Counted from the stretch's first letter, positions 41,266 to 50,336 are shown. The stretch is 64,000 nucleotides of DNA from Pseudoclavibacter sp. RFBB5 (GCF_002931555.1 NZ_PSTZ01000007.1:62001-126000), one strand, 5' to 3'. A program made the numbers and translations. The notes: generated from the letters alone by a model not told the origin.

Positions 41266-43128
41266 TCAGGCGTACAGGGCCGCGACGGCGTCGGTGCTGC
41301 GCTGCAGGACGGCGGCGCGCTTGAGCTTCAGCGTCGGCGTGATGAAGGTGGGGTCTTCGAGGTCGGTCGCGATGAGCGTGAAGCGTCGAACCTGCTCGCT
41401 TCGGGCGACGAGCGCGTTGGCCCGGTCGACGGCCGCCTGCACGTGGTCGCGCGCACGGGCGTCCACGACGGTGAGCAGCTCGTGGTGCGCGGGGTCCGGG
41501 TGGGTGGCGGCGGCGATCTCCGCCGAGAACTCGGCGAGCGCCTCCGGGTCGAGGATGATGAGCGCGGACAGGTAGTTGCGTCCCTCGCCGATCATGACGG
41601 CGTGCGAGACGAGCGGGTCGGACTCGACCGACGACTCCCACCTCATGGGCACGATCGTCTTGCCGTTCGAGGTGACGATGACGTCCTTGAGGCGGCCCTC
41701 CAGGACGACCCGCCCCTGCTCGTCGAGGCGGCCGAGGTCGCCGGTGCGGAAGAACCCGTCGACGAAGGCGTCGCGGTTGTGTTCCGGGTTGCGGTAGCCG
41801 CTGAAGACGCCGATGCCGCGGGCGAGGATCTCGCCGTCGTCGCTGATGCGGACCGTGGACCCGGGGAGCGGCCGGCCGACGGTGCCGGAGCGGATGTCGT
41901 TCGGCAGGTTGCCGGTGAGCGGCGCCGTGGTCTCGGTGAGACCGTAGCCCTCGATGACGGGCACGCCGATGCCGCCGAAGAACAGGGACAGCTCGGCATC
42001 GAGCGTGGCGCCGCCGGAGAGGACGTGGGTGACGCGGCCGCCCATGACCTCGCGGAGGCGGCTGAAGAAGAGCCGGTCGAAGGCGCCGTGGCGGAGGCGC
42101 AGACCCATCGGTGCACGCGTCGTCGGGCTGGCGGTCTCGCGGAACGCGCCCCACTGCACCGCCGTGCGCTGCGCCGAAGCCCAGACCTTGCCGAGGCCCT
42201 TGGCCGCGGCCTTGGCCCCCGCGGCGGCCTGGATCTTCTGCAGCACTCGAGGCACGACGACAAGGAATGTCGGCGTGAGCTGCCCGAGCGTTCCCACGAC
42301 AGCGGCCGGGTCGGCGAGATGGGCGATGCGCATGCCGCTGGCGAGGCAGATGAGCTGCAGGCCTCGCGCGAGCACGTGGGCGAGGGGCAGGAAGATGATC
42401 GTGTTGCCGGCAGGGTGCACGACCTCGCCGTAGGCGGCCGCGATGTTGAGCACCTGTCCGAGGAAGTTCTCATGCGTGAGGACGGCGCCCTTGGGCTCGC
42501 CGGTGGTCCCGGAGGTGTAGACGATCGTCGCGGGAGAGTCGGGCGTCGCGAGCAGTCGGCGCTCCTCGAGCGCCTCATCCGCCACACCGGCCCCGAGCGC
42601 GGCGAGGCGGTCGAGGTCGCGTCCCTCGTTCCGGCCAGAGGTCGCATCCATCGACCAGACGCCGAGGGCGTCCCTGCCGCGCTCGGTGAGCGGTTCCTCG
42701 AGGAGACGCACGTGCTGCGCGCTGCCGCCGAACGCGAGGACGACGCGGGCGTCGTGGATGATCGCGGAGACCTGCGTGGGCGCCGACGTCTCGTAGATGG
42801 GCACGACGACGGCCCCGGCGAACCAGACCGCCAGATCGGCGACGGCCCACTCGTACCGGGTGGGCGCCATGATCGCGATCGAATCACCGGGGCGCACGCC
42901 AAGGGCGATGAGGCCCTTCGCGACAGCCCGGACCGCGTCGGTGTACTCGCGCGTGGAGACCTGACGCCAGGGAGCGGAGCGGTCAGCGGAGTCGCTCGGC
43001 ACGTCGAATGCGGCGTGATCTGGCGCGACTTCCAGGCGTCGGACGAGCAGGTCGGTCACATTTCGGTACGTGCCCGCGGATCCGATGGTCTCGGGGCCCA
43101 CAAGGAGAGGGGTTGTCGATTCCAGCAC
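41266..43128 (-). CDS. Long-chain acyl-CoA synthetase (AMP-binding enzyme)
   Basis: A 620-residue adenylate-forming enzyme of the FadD15-like group. AMP motif IVYTSGTTGEPKGAVLTHEN, YGLTET, the Asp in FRTGDLGRLDEQG and the hinge region GRLKDVIV are present; the catalytic C-terminal Lys should lie in FITPTLKLKR. It activates fatty acids with ATP and CoA. The start is GTG at 43128 with an AAAGG site about nine bases upstream. The gene lies alone, 73 bases upstream of the DUF1295 gene on the same strand. Confidence 0.92.
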   Translation of the reverse strand: MLESTTPLLVGPETIGSAGTYRNVTDLLVRRLEVAPDHAAFDVPSDSADRSAPWRQVSTREYTDAVRAVAKGLIALGVRPGDSIAIMAPTRYEWAVADLAVWFAGAVVVPIYETSAPTQVSAIIHDARVVLAFGGSAQHVRLLEEPLTERGRDALGVWSMDATSGRNEGRDLDRLAALGAGVADEALEERRLLATPDSPATIVYTSGTTGEPKGAVLTHENFLGQVLNIAAAYGEVVHPAGNTIIFLPLAHVLARGLQLICLASGMRIAHLADPAAVVGTLGQLTPTFLVVVPRVLQKIQAAAGAKAAAKGLGKVWASAQRTAVQWGAFRETASPTTRAPMGLRLRHGAFDRLFFSRLREVMGGRVTHVLSGGATLDAELSLFFGGIGVPVIEGYGLTETTAPLTGNLPNDIRSGTVGRPLPGSTVRISDDGEILARGIGVFSGYRNPEHNRDAFVDGFFRTGDLGRLDEQGRVVLEGRLKDVIVTSNGKTIVPMRWESSVESDPLVSHAVMIGEGRNYLSALIILDPEALAEFSAEIAAATHPDPAHHELLTVVDARARDHVQAAVDRANALVARSEQVRRFTLIATDLEDPTFITPTLKLKRAAVLQRSTDAVAALYA

Positions 43129-43266
43129 TGCAGCCGCCTTTCGCGCGCCGGGTCACTTCACCCGTGTGCGAGGAAATTCGGAGCAGGGGGGCCGGTGGAT
43201 TGGACCGTATCGCAAACCTCGGCCACTCGGGCGCGACTCGCCGCAAGTAGCTAGGCGGACTAGGTA

Positions 43267-43731
43267 TCAGGCCACCTGAGCTGCAGACCGACGCTCGGAG
43301 TGGCTCTCGGGGTGGCTCTCGCGGTTGCTCCGAGGCCGACGGATGAGCGCATCCGCCGCCCAGCGGCCCCCACCGGTCAGCACGAGCGCGATGCCGACGA
43401 GCGCCAGCACGAGCACGAACTCGTACCCGCCGTCCTGGGCGAAGAAGCCAGCAGTGAAGTGCACGGTGAACATGGCCCCCAGGGAGACGACCGCGAGCAG
43501 CGCGGCGGCGACTCGCGTGAACAGCCCGACGATGAGCAGGGCGCCGGCGACGATCTCGACGAAGGGGAGCGCAGCCCCGGCGACGTCCGCGAGGGGGATG
43601 CCGAGGCCGCCGAGCATCTCCTGCACGCCGCCGATCCCGGTCGTCGTGAGCTTCTGGATGCCGTGCAGCAGCATGGTGGCGCCGAGGGCGAGTCGGAGGA
43701 TGAGCAGTGCGGCGTTCGCTGAAGATGACAT
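43267..43731 (-). CDS. DoxX family membrane protein
   Basis: A 154-residue protein with four helices. RLALGATMLLHGIQKL and LPFVEIVAGALLIVGLFTRVAAALLAV are the DoxX signatures. Family members take part in membrane redox homeostasis, for example with superoxide dismutase and thiol systems in mycobacteria. The polar C-terminal tail is Ser/Arg-rich. TACCGT lies 7 bases before the ATG with no ribosome binding site, so it is probably leaderless. Confidence 0.88.
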   Translation of the reverse strand: MSSSANAALLILRLALGATMLLHGIQKLTTTGIGGVQEMLGGLGIPLADVAGAALPFVEIVAGALLIVGLFTRVAAALLAVVSLGAMFTVHFTAGFFAQDGGYEFVLVLALVGIALVLTGGGRWAADALIRRPRSNRESHPESHSERRSAAQVA

Positions 43732-43738
43732 GCGCTCG

Positions 43739-43770
43739 ACGGTAGGAAGGCCCCTCAGCTGAATGCTGAG
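43739..43770 (-). promoter_or_regulatory. DoxX promoter with upstream palindrome
   Basis: TACCGT (complement of 43739-43744) is 7 bases from the ATG. CTCAGC-TGAAT-GCTGAG (43754-43770), a perfect 6-bp dyad, lies where the -35 region should be and may be an operator. Confidence 0.4.
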
Positions 43771-43981
43771 AGGGCGGCCGACTGTGCCACCACGAAACCC
43801 GGGGAACGACCCGGGTCATGAGTTCGGCATGAGAAACGCCGTTCACGGAACCAGTCACGCGCCGTTGAACGCAGTGCCTGCGCGTGGAAGGCTCGAGCAC
43901 GGCCCCGTTCAGTACGTACCAGCGCGTATGAGGTTGCTATGACTCTCTCAGCCCGCGCGCTCCCGGGTGTGGCGGGCCACG

Positions 43982-44617
43982 TCAGCCAGCCAGCGGTTCG
44001 ATCTTCGTGCCCGTCTCGCTCGCCTTGCCGAACTTCGGGGACGCGCCAACGAACGTGCAGCCGCGGAACGTGGTGGCCGCATTGAACTTCGCGCCGGTGA
44101 AGCTGCAGTCGATGAAGCGCGTGTTGGTGAACTCCGCCCCCGACAGCTCCGCGCCGTCGAAGCTGCAGTTCGAGAAGACGGTTCCTGGCACAGCGCGGAG
44201 GCGTCGCAGCTTCGAGTCGGCGAACGAGCAGTTCGACACCTCGGGTCCGATGGACGCCTGCGGGATGTTCGCCCCCGTGAAGGTGCAGGCCCGCAGAGCA
44301 CCCTCGAGTCGTGCGTGCGCCGCGACCTTCGCGTGCTCGAAGCGGACGTGCGTGAGCGTGCTGTCCCGGATGGTGAGGCCGCCCGTGAAACCGCTCGCGT
44401 CGACCTCGGAGACCTCGAGGTGGGTAATGCTCACGCCGAGGCTGCCGGCCTGCAGCCCTCGGAGGTCGGTCACCGAGGATGCCGGATCGTGCCAGCTGGG
44501 CGTGATGCGATGCGGCCCTGGAACCACCCCGGAGAGCCGCGCGAGCTGGGTCCGCAGCGACGAGAGCTCCGAGGAGGTCCAGCGGTCGCGCAGGGTCTTG
44601 CTGTCGGCGGCACTCAT
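43982..44617 (-). CDS. Pentapeptide-repeat-type protein
   Basis: A 211-residue protein. From residue 65 onward the sequence follows a five-residue periodicity of the form A(D/N)(L/F)xx, for example CTFTGANIPQASI, CSFADSKLRR, CSFDGAELSGAEFTNTRF and CSFTGAKF. Such repeats form a right-handed quadrilateral beta-helix. Some members mimic DNA and protect gyrase (Qnr, MfpA); others are effectors or scaffolds. Cys residues at the start of several coils are notable. The start at 44617 is chosen because TACGCT lies 7 bases upstream. It diverges from the hemerythrin gene with a 53-base gap. Confidence 0.8.
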   Translation of the reverse strand: MSAADSKTLRDRWTSSELSSLRTQLARLSGVVPGPHRITPSWHDPASSVTDLRGLQAGSLGVSITHLEVSEVDASGFTGGLTIRDSTLTHVRFEHAKVAAHARLEGALRACTFTGANIPQASIGPEVSNCSFADSKLRRLRAVPGTVFSNCSFDGAELSGAEFTNTRFIDCSFTGAKFNAATTFRGCTFVGASPKFGKASETGTKIEPLAG

Positions 44618-44624
44618 GCCGTCG

Positions 44625-44630
44625 AGCGTA
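44625..44630 (-). promoter_or_regulatory. -10 element of the pentapeptide-repeat gene (leaderless)
   Basis: TACGCT on the reverse strand ends 7 bases before the ATG at 44617. Confidence 0.45.
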
Positions 44631-44670
44631 CTTGCCACGCGATGACTATCTTGGTGAGCGAGGCGATCAG

Positions 44671-45141
44671 ATGAGTGCACAGGAGAAGGACCGGCTGGCC
44701 GCGTGGAGCAGCGAGCTGAGGGCCGTCCACGCGCGGCTGCGCAAGGCCCTGGCCGTCACGCGTGAGGCAGTGAAGCGCGGAGACCCGGCTGAGCCCGCCA
44801 CCCGCGACCTGCTGCTGTACTGCCACGGCTTCTGCACCGCGCTCGACGGTCACCATCGGGGCGAGGACCGCGAGCTGTTCCCCGCGATCGCTGCAGCGCA
44901 TCCCGAGCTGCGCGACACGCTCGCCCGCCTGCAGCAGGACCACTCGATGATCGGCCACCTCATCTCCGGGCTGCAGGCGTCCGTGGATGCGGGGGAGTCG
45001 CCGAGCGAGCTGGACCGGCACCTGGAGGGCATCGCGGCGATCATGGAGTCGCACTTCCGCTACGAGGAGCGCCAGCTGCTCGGGGTGCTGGAGACGCTGG
45101 CTCTCGACGCAGACCCGGCGGCAGTGCTCGGACCCCTGTAG
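44671..45141 (+). CDS. Hemerythrin domain protein
   Basis: A 156-residue four-helix protein. Likely iron ligands are in CHGFCTALDGHHRGEDRELFP (His-x4... HHxxED), QDHSMIGHLI and SHFRYEERQLL, the H-HxxxE-HxxxD pattern of bacterial hemerythrin-like proteins. These bind oxygen or nitric oxide at a di-iron centre. The ATG was chosen at 44671, with GAGCGAGG upstream and TATCTT at 44647 as a possible -10. It is divergent from the pentapeptide-repeat gene. Confidence 0.85.
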   Translation: MSAQEKDRLAAWSSELRAVHARLRKALAVTREAVKRGDPAEPATRDLLLYCHGFCTALDGHHRGEDRELFPAIAAAHPELRDTLARLQQDHSMIGHLISGLQASVDAGESPSELDRHLEGIAAIMESHFRYEERQLLGVLETLALDADPAAVLGPL

Positions 45142-45216
45142 CGAGGTGGCGGGGCGACAGGCCACTCCGAGCGGGCCGGGTAGTGCTCAGCGCTGACCCT
45201 CACCGCCGCCCTCCGC

Positions 45217-47103
45217 CTACGCGCGGTGCGAGGTCCAGGCAGCCCAGAGTTCGCGGTACGGTCCCTCGATCTCGAGCAGCTCGTCGTGCGTTCCATCTTC
45301 GACGACCCGGCCGTGCTCCATGACGAGCACCCGCTCGGCGCTGCTCGCCTGCGACAGGTGGTGGGCGATGGTCACGACCGTCCTCCCGGCGAGCGCCCGC
45401 CCCGCGGCGGCCTCCAGGTCGCGAGCGTCGGCGGTGTCGGCATCCGCCGTCGCCTCGTCGAGGATCACGATCGGCGCCCGCGTCACGAGCGCACGCGCGA
45501 GGGCTAGGCGGTGCGCATCCGTTGCGCTCACCTCTGCGTTGCCCTCGCCGATCATCGTGTCGAGTCCGTCGGTGAAGGTGTGCCGCCAGCGGGGGCCCGC
45601 CACCGACTCGAGCGCATCCCGCAGCTCGTCGTCGCTCGCCGACTCCCTCGCGATGAGCAGGTTGTGGCGGAGGGTGCCGGAGAAGACGTGCACGTCCTGG
45701 CTCACCATGACGATGCGACTCGCGCGTTCGAGCTCGCTCATCTCTGCCGGATCGAGGCCACCGACGTCAACGTGCCCATCGCGCACCTCGAGGAGGCCCA
45801 TGAGCACGCGGGCGAGCGTGCTCTTGCCGGCGCCGGACGAACCGACCACGGCAACCCGCTGGCCGGCGGGGATGCGCAGCTCGTCGATCCAGAGCACGAC
45901 CGGGCGCCCGGGGTAGGCGGCCTCCACGGACTCGAGGGCGATCTCGGGGGCCGGCGGTTCGCCGGCGGCGGCGCTGGCGATCGCCGCGCCCGCGTTCGCG
46001 AGGCTCTCCCCGAGGGCAACGCGCACACGCGGCTGCTCGTCCGGTGGGACCGGCGCCAGCTGGATGACACCCGCGACGCGAGCGAGCGAGGCGCCAGCCG
46101 ACTGCAGGTCGTCGACGAGCATGAGCAGCGAGATGAAGGGGCCGAACAAGGCCTGGAAGAGCAGCGCCGCCGTCGTGACCTCGCCGATCGTCGCGGCACC
46201 GGTGAACGCGAGCCACGCCCCGACCAGGAGCACGGAGGTCAGGCCCACCGCCTCCGCCATGTTCATGCGGAACCCGAACCGGCTCTGCACGATGCGGGTG
46301 CGCAGCGCCCACCTGAGCACGTTCCAGGAGCGGGTGCGGATGCGCTCCGTGACAGCCCCGCCCCACCCGTAGGCGTGCACGGTCGGGAGGGCCTGGATGG
46401 CGGACACCATCTCGCGGGACCGCGAGGCGATGGCGACGCGTTCCGCGGCGTAGAGGCGCGGCGCCTTCCGCAGGTAGCGCCAGAGCGCGAACGCGTGCAC
46501 CGGAACGACCGTGAGCATGGCGAGCAGGAACAGCGGGTTCAGCACGGCGAGCCCGACGCCCGTCGCGACGACCGCCAGGCCGGCGGACACGACCGCGGGA
46601 ACGGCGCCCGTCGTGACCTCGCCGACCGTGTCGACGTCGTCGGTTGCCCTCGAGACGAGCTCGCCGTCGGCGACCTCGTCCACCAGCACGGCGGGGAGGG
46701 CGAGCGACGCCGCCACGAAGTCCTCCCGGAGCCGTGCCAGCGCCGTCTCCAGGACCGCGGCGAGCGCCATCGACCCGAGCGCTCCGAGCGCCGCGCTGCC
46801 AGCAACACCGGCGAGCAGCATGAGGGCGACCTCGACGAGGCTCCGGTCGACACCCGTGACGGCGTCGACGAGGCGCCCGAGCCCCGCTGGGACCAGCAGG
46901 GCGGCCGCGGCGGCCGCGCCGAGCAGCACGATCGCGAGCACGAGCATCCACGGGCGCAGCGTCAGGAGGTGCCAGGCGAGGCGCGCGGAGCGCTTCCCCG
47001 TTGCGATGGGGAGCCCTGCTGCGATTGGCCGCTCCGAAACCGTGGACTGATCCGGAACGGTCGGGCGGGCCTCGGCCTGCGAGCCCGGGGTGGTGGCGCT
47101 CAC
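45217..47103 (-). CDS. ABC exporter subunit with intact Walker A but degenerate signature motif
   Basis: A 628-residue half-transporter: six membrane helices (residues 45-330) and a C-terminal ATPase. Walker A GSSGAGKST, Walker B VILDEATADAD and H-loop IAHHLS are canonical, but the ABC signature LSGGQ is replaced by VSATD in EVSATDAHRLALARAL. It is the partner of the upstream protein, whose defects are complementary, so one composite ATP site is expected. The start is GTG at 47103, overlapping the partner's stop (GTGA). The substrate is unknown. Layout resembles CydDC and other heterodimeric exporters; no cytochrome bd genes are nearby. Confidence 0.88.
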   Translation of the reverse strand: MSATTPGSQAEARPTVPDQSTVSERPIAAGLPIATGKRSARLAWHLLTLRPWMLVLAIVLLGAAAAAALLVPAGLGRLVDAVTGVDRSLVEVALMLLAGVAGSAALGALGSMALAAVLETALARLREDFVAASLALPAVLVDEVADGELVSRATDDVDTVGEVTTGAVPAVVSAGLAVVATGVGLAVLNPLFLLAMLTVVPVHAFALWRYLRKAPRLYAAERVAIASRSREMVSAIQALPTVHAYGWGGAVTERIRTRSWNVLRWALRTRIVQSRFGFRMNMAEAVGLTSVLLVGAWLAFTGAATIGEVTTAALLFQALFGPFISLLMLVDDLQSAGASLARVAGVIQLAPVPPDEQPRVRVALGESLANAGAAIASAAAGEPPAPEIALESVEAAYPGRPVVLWIDELRIPAGQRVAVVGSSGAGKSTLARVLMGLLEVRDGHVDVGGLDPAEMSELERASRIVMVSQDVHVFSGTLRHNLLIARESASDDELRDALESVAGPRWRHTFTDGLDTMIGEGNAEVSATDAHRLALARALVTRAPIVILDEATADADTADARDLEAAAGRALAGRTVVTIAHHLSQASSAERVLVMEHGRVVEDGTHDELLEIEGPYRELWAAWTSHRA

Positions 47104-48839
47104 GCGATCGCCTCCGCGTAGTCGGCGTTGCTCGCGAGCAGCTCATCGTGGGTGCCTTCGGCGGCGAGGGCGCCGTCGCGGACCACCAGCACGCGGTGCG
47201 CGCGCACAAGCAGCTGCGGGTTCGAGCACACGACGACCGTGGCCCGGCTCGCGGTGGCGGCGCGCATCCGCTCGCCGATTCGCTGCTCGGTGACGGCGTC
47301 GACGGAACCGGTCGGCTCGTGGAGGACGAGCACGGGAGCTGGTGCCGCGAGGGCCCTCGCGAGGGCGAGGCGCTGGCGTTGGCCGCCGGAGAGGGTTCTG
47401 CCCGCGCCGCCGAGCGGAGTGCGGATGCCATGGGGGAGCTGGTCGAGGACATCCGTGAACGACGCCGCGTCGAGCGCCTCATGCGCCTCATGGAGCGAAC
47501 GGGAGGCTGCGCCGATGCCGACGACGTTGGCCGCGACGGTGCCGGGCAGCGTGTGCGCGGCGTGCGGAGGCGCGGTCACCAGCTCGTGGAGGCTGGCGGC
47601 GTCGACCTCGGCGAGGGGCAGGCCGTCGACGGTGACGGATCCCTGCGTCGGGTGGATGCGACCGCCGAGCAGCTGCACGAGCTCGGCCGCCTCGTGGGCC
47701 TCGGCGACGATGCCGACGGTCTCACCTCGCTCGACGGTGAAGCTCAGGTCGCGCAGGTGCTCGCCGCCGAGCCGGGCGACGGCGAGGGCCGGCTCCGTGC
47801 CCTTCGCGCGGCGATCGTCGACGTGCTGCTCGCCGACCCTCTTCGTGTCGACGAGCGCCTCCCTCGCGTACGGGGCCTCCAGCAGCGAGAGCACGCGCTT
47901 CGCGGAGGCCCCCGCGCGGGCCCACACCGCTCCGACGTTGACGGCGAGCGCTTCCATCGGGCCCATGACGACCTGCACGACACCCACGACGGTGATCAGC
48001 TGGCCGACCGTGATGGCGCCCTGGAACGCGAGGGCCGCGGCGATGACGCCGATCGCGACGACGAAGATGCCGGTCGCCGTGCTCGAGACGGCGACGAACC
48101 ACGCCTCTGCGCGGCGCGTCGCGATCGCCGCGACGCGGGCGCGTTCGCTGGCCTCGGCATAGCTGCGCGAGGCGCGCCCCGTGGCTCCGAGGGCGGTGAG
48201 CGTGCGGAAGCCGGCGATGGCATTCGCCGCCAGCGAGGCGGAGTCTGCGGTGAGCCGCTGCTGGTCTTCGGCCCTCGCACGGAGGTGCCGCCCGAAGCGG
48301 TCGAGCAGGAGCAGGAACACGGGGCCGCCGAGGATGACGGCGAGGCCGAGCGGCCAGGCGATGCTGATGAGGACGGCTCCGGCCGCCGCGACCGCCGCCA
48401 GTTCGGCGACCGGGTGCACGAAGAGGAGGCCGCCGAACGCAACTCGCTGCACATCCGAGCCGCCGATGCCGAGCAGCTCGCCGGTGGGCCGCTGTCGGTC
48501 GCCGAAGCCGCGCGGGTCGAGGGAGCGTTCGCTGACGCGCATGCGCAACTCGTGATGGGCGCGCTGGATGCCGTTGACGAGGAAGTACACGCCGGCCCGG
48601 TACGACCAGGCGAGGAGCACGAACACACCGACGAGCACTGCGGCCCAGACCGCGAGCTGCGGGAGGTCGCGGTCGACGATGCCGCGGTCGATGACGAGCC
48701 CGACCACGACCGGCACTGCCACCTCGCACAGCTGGTGCGAGACGAACAGGGTGGTCGCGGGCGCCAGCCAGCGCTTCACGCTGAGCGCGGTCTGCACGAT
48801 GAGACGACGCGGCCCCGTCGTCTGAGCTGCTGCTGGCAC
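47100..48839 (-). CDS. ABC exporter subunit with intact signature but no Walker A lysine
   Basis: A 579-residue half-transporter with six membrane helices and an ATPase domain. The signature LSGGQRQRLALARAL is perfect, but the P-loop reads VGIVAEAHEAAELVQ without GxxGxGK(S/T), Walker B has His for the Asp (LVLHEPTG), and the H-loop His is absent (VVVCSNPQ). It should not bind ATP productively at its own P-loop, but can complete the site of its partner. GTG at 48839 is the start: AGGAGG lies seven bases upstream, while the further upstream TTG has no site. First gene of a two-gene operon. Confidence 0.88.
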   Translation of the reverse strand: MPAAAQTTGPRRLIVQTALSVKRWLAPATTLFVSHQLCEVAVPVVVGLVIDRGIVDRDLPQLAVWAAVLVGVFVLLAWSYRAGVYFLVNGIQRAHHELRMRVSERSLDPRGFGDRQRPTGELLGIGGSDVQRVAFGGLLFVHPVAELAAVAAAGAVLISIAWPLGLAVILGGPVFLLLLDRFGRHLRARAEDQQRLTADSASLAANAIAGFRTLTALGATGRASRSYAEASERARVAAIATRRAEAWFVAVSSTATGIFVVAIGVIAAALAFQGAITVGQLITVVGVVQVVMGPMEALAVNVGAVWARAGASAKRVLSLLEAPYAREALVDTKRVGEQHVDDRRAKGTEPALAVARLGGEHLRDLSFTVERGETVGIVAEAHEAAELVQLLGGRIHPTQGSVTVDGLPLAEVDAASLHELVTAPPHAAHTLPGTVAANVVGIGAASRSLHEAHEALDAASFTDVLDQLPHGIRTPLGGAGRTLSGGQRQRLALARALAAPAPVLVLHEPTGSVDAVTEQRIGERMRAATASRATVVVCSNPQLLVRAHRVLVVRDGALAAEGTHDELLASNADYAEAIA

Positions 48840-48934
48840 GCGGCGGCCTCCTGGCGGCTTCGGTCGGGGCGCTCCGGATGCGCGAAGCCGCAACGAGCGA
48901 CGCCCGTGGTGAGGGCGACCTTCCTATTTTTCCC

Positions 48935-48940
48935 TACAAT
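48935..48940 (+). promoter_or_regulatory. TACAAT, possible -10 element of the small gene at 48997
   Basis: TACAAT stands out in a short AT-rich patch between divergent genes. The -35 position is weak. It would give a leader of about 50 bases. Confidence 0.35.
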
Positions 48941-48996
48941 CGCGATTTCCGCCCACTCCCCATGGATGTGTGGGGAAGTCGCGTCAGAATGAGCGC

Positions 48997-49341
48997 ATGA
49001 ATCCTAGGGATTTCGTGGTGGCGCGGCTCGACGAAGGCGGACTGCCCGACGGTGTGGAGCGCACGTATCGGCGGCTGCTCGCTCTCGCGGGCGAGGCCGT
49101 CACCGGCGGGGAGGATGACGACATCGTCGACTGGCTGCTCGGGGCCGATGAAGAAGAGAAGGCCCTCGAGTATCTCTTCGGCGCGGATCCTGCCAGCGAG
49201 GGCGAGCGGCTGAGCCTGCAGCTGCTCGTGACGCTCGCGGCGACGTGGGACGAGCATCCGGACTTCGAGGCCAGCTGGCGGAGCAGGCTGCCGGGCGGTG
49301 GCGCTGACCGAAGGCAGGGGCCTGGTGCGTTCAGCCCTTGA
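48997..49341 (+). CDS. Small acidic protein of unknown function
   Basis: A 114-residue protein, not recognised. It begins MNPRDFVVARLDEGGLPDGVERTY and is rich in Asp and Glu in the middle (GGEDDDIVDWLLGADEEEKALEYLF), predicted helical and soluble, with no membrane segment or Cys motif. It diverges from the ABC exporter operon, and its 3' end overlaps the converging quinone oxidoreductase gene by 11 bases. The start lies in a stretch with two ATGs; the earlier one hits a stop after three codons. Confidence 0.6.
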   Translation: MNPRDFVVARLDEGGLPDGVERTYRRLLALAGEAVTGGEDDDIVDWLLGADEEEKALEYLFGADPASEGERLSLQLLVTLAATWDEHPDFEASWRSRLPGGGADRRQGPGAFSP

Positions 49342-50293
49342 GGACAAACGCGAGCTTCCCGGTGGTCTCTCCTCTGAGCAGCGGCGCGAGCAGGGCCTCG
49401 TGCTCGTCTAAGGACCCCGTTCGCGACAGGTCCACGTGGATGGCACCCCTGGTAACTGCCTCAAGCGCCCAGCGAAGCGACTGGGTGCCGTGGTCCGGGT
49501 GCTCGCCCAGCCAGGCGCCGACGTTGAATCCAGCTGTCGTCTTGTTCTGCAGCCAGTGGTCCATCCCGCTCAGGCTCACATCGTCGGCCTGTGACGCGTT
49601 GCCGACCCGCACCAGGCGCCCGCCGCTGCGCAGGAGACGGAACGCGGATTCGGTCGCAGCGCCACCCACGGGGTCGATCACGACGTCGTAGGTGGAATCG
49701 GGAATTGTGGACACTTCGTCGCGGAGATGAGCATTGTCGTAGCCGAGTGTGCCAGCGACCTGCCGCTTGGCCGCGCTCCCGACCACGGCATCCACGCGGG
49801 AAGCGCCCAGCTCACGCGCGATCTGCGCGAACTGCGATCCCAGCCCACCGGCTCCGGCATGGACCAGCACTGACTCGCCGCCTTCGAGCCGGGCGACCTT
49901 CGTGAGGGCGAGATGAGCGGTCACCGTGTTGACGGGAACGACAGCGGCGTGCGTGGTCGTCAGCCCGTCGGGTATCGGCGTGACCAGAGCCGGGGTCGCT
50001 CGGACGACGTCGGCGAAGCCTCCCGCCCCGGTCAGGAGGGCGGCGACGCGCTGCCCGACCCGGAAGCCAGCCACGCTCTGCCCGAGTTCACGGATCGTGC
50101 CGGCGACCTCGAGGCCAGGCACGAATCCTGCTTGCTGAGGCATGTAGCCAGAGGCCCAGAACGCGTCGATGAGGCCGATCCCAGCGGCCTCGACGTCGAT
50201 GGTGACCTCGTCTGCCTGCGGGTTGGGCACGGGCCTTTCGGTCAGTCGCAAACTGTGGTCGTGGCCAGTTGTCGTGGTGGTGAGGGCTCGCAT
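49331..50293 (-). CDS. Zinc-independent quinone oxidoreductase (MDR superfamily)
   Basis: A 320-residue medium-chain dehydrogenase/reductase. The NADPH-binding motif is HAGAGGLGSQFAQIAREL; AGTIRELGQSVAGFRVGQRVAALL precedes it. The zinc ligands of alcohol dehydrogenases are missing, so it is a quinone or enone reductase. ATG 50293 was chosen because AAGGAGAAG lies seven bases upstream. The promoter has a 19-base spacer with a dyad typical of MerR activation, and the divergent gene encodes a MerR regulator. It therefore probably defends against electrophiles or quinones. Confidence 0.9.
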   Translation of the reverse strand: MRALTTTTTGHDHSLRLTERPVPNPQADEVTIDVEAAGIGLIDAFWASGYMPQQAGFVPGLEVAGTIRELGQSVAGFRVGQRVAALLTGAGGFADVVRATPALVTPIPDGLTTTHAAVVPVNTVTAHLALTKVARLEGGESVLVHAGAGGLGSQFAQIARELGASRVDAVVGSAAKRQVAGTLGYDNAHLRDEVSTIPDSTYDVVIDPVGGAATESAFRLLRSGGRLVRVGNASQADDVSLSGMDHWLQNKTTAGFNVGAWLGEHPDHGTQSLRWALEAVTRGAIHVDLSRTGSLDEHEALLAPLLRGETTGKLAFVLKG

Positions 50294-50336
50294 GGCTTCT
50301 CCTTGCTGTCGGGACTGCGCGGTCTGCGCAGTGGCG

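Noticed and set aside
43745-43981. Possible small gene between the pentapeptide-repeat and DoxX genes
   Set aside because: Short frames there lack ribosome binding sites and coding-like composition; only short palindromes such as CCCGGG repeats were seen.
47100-48839. Missing P-loop considered as a frameshift or pseudogene
   Set aside because: The frame is open throughout, the LSGGQ follows in frame, and the partner subunit has complementary changes, which fits functional asymmetry better.
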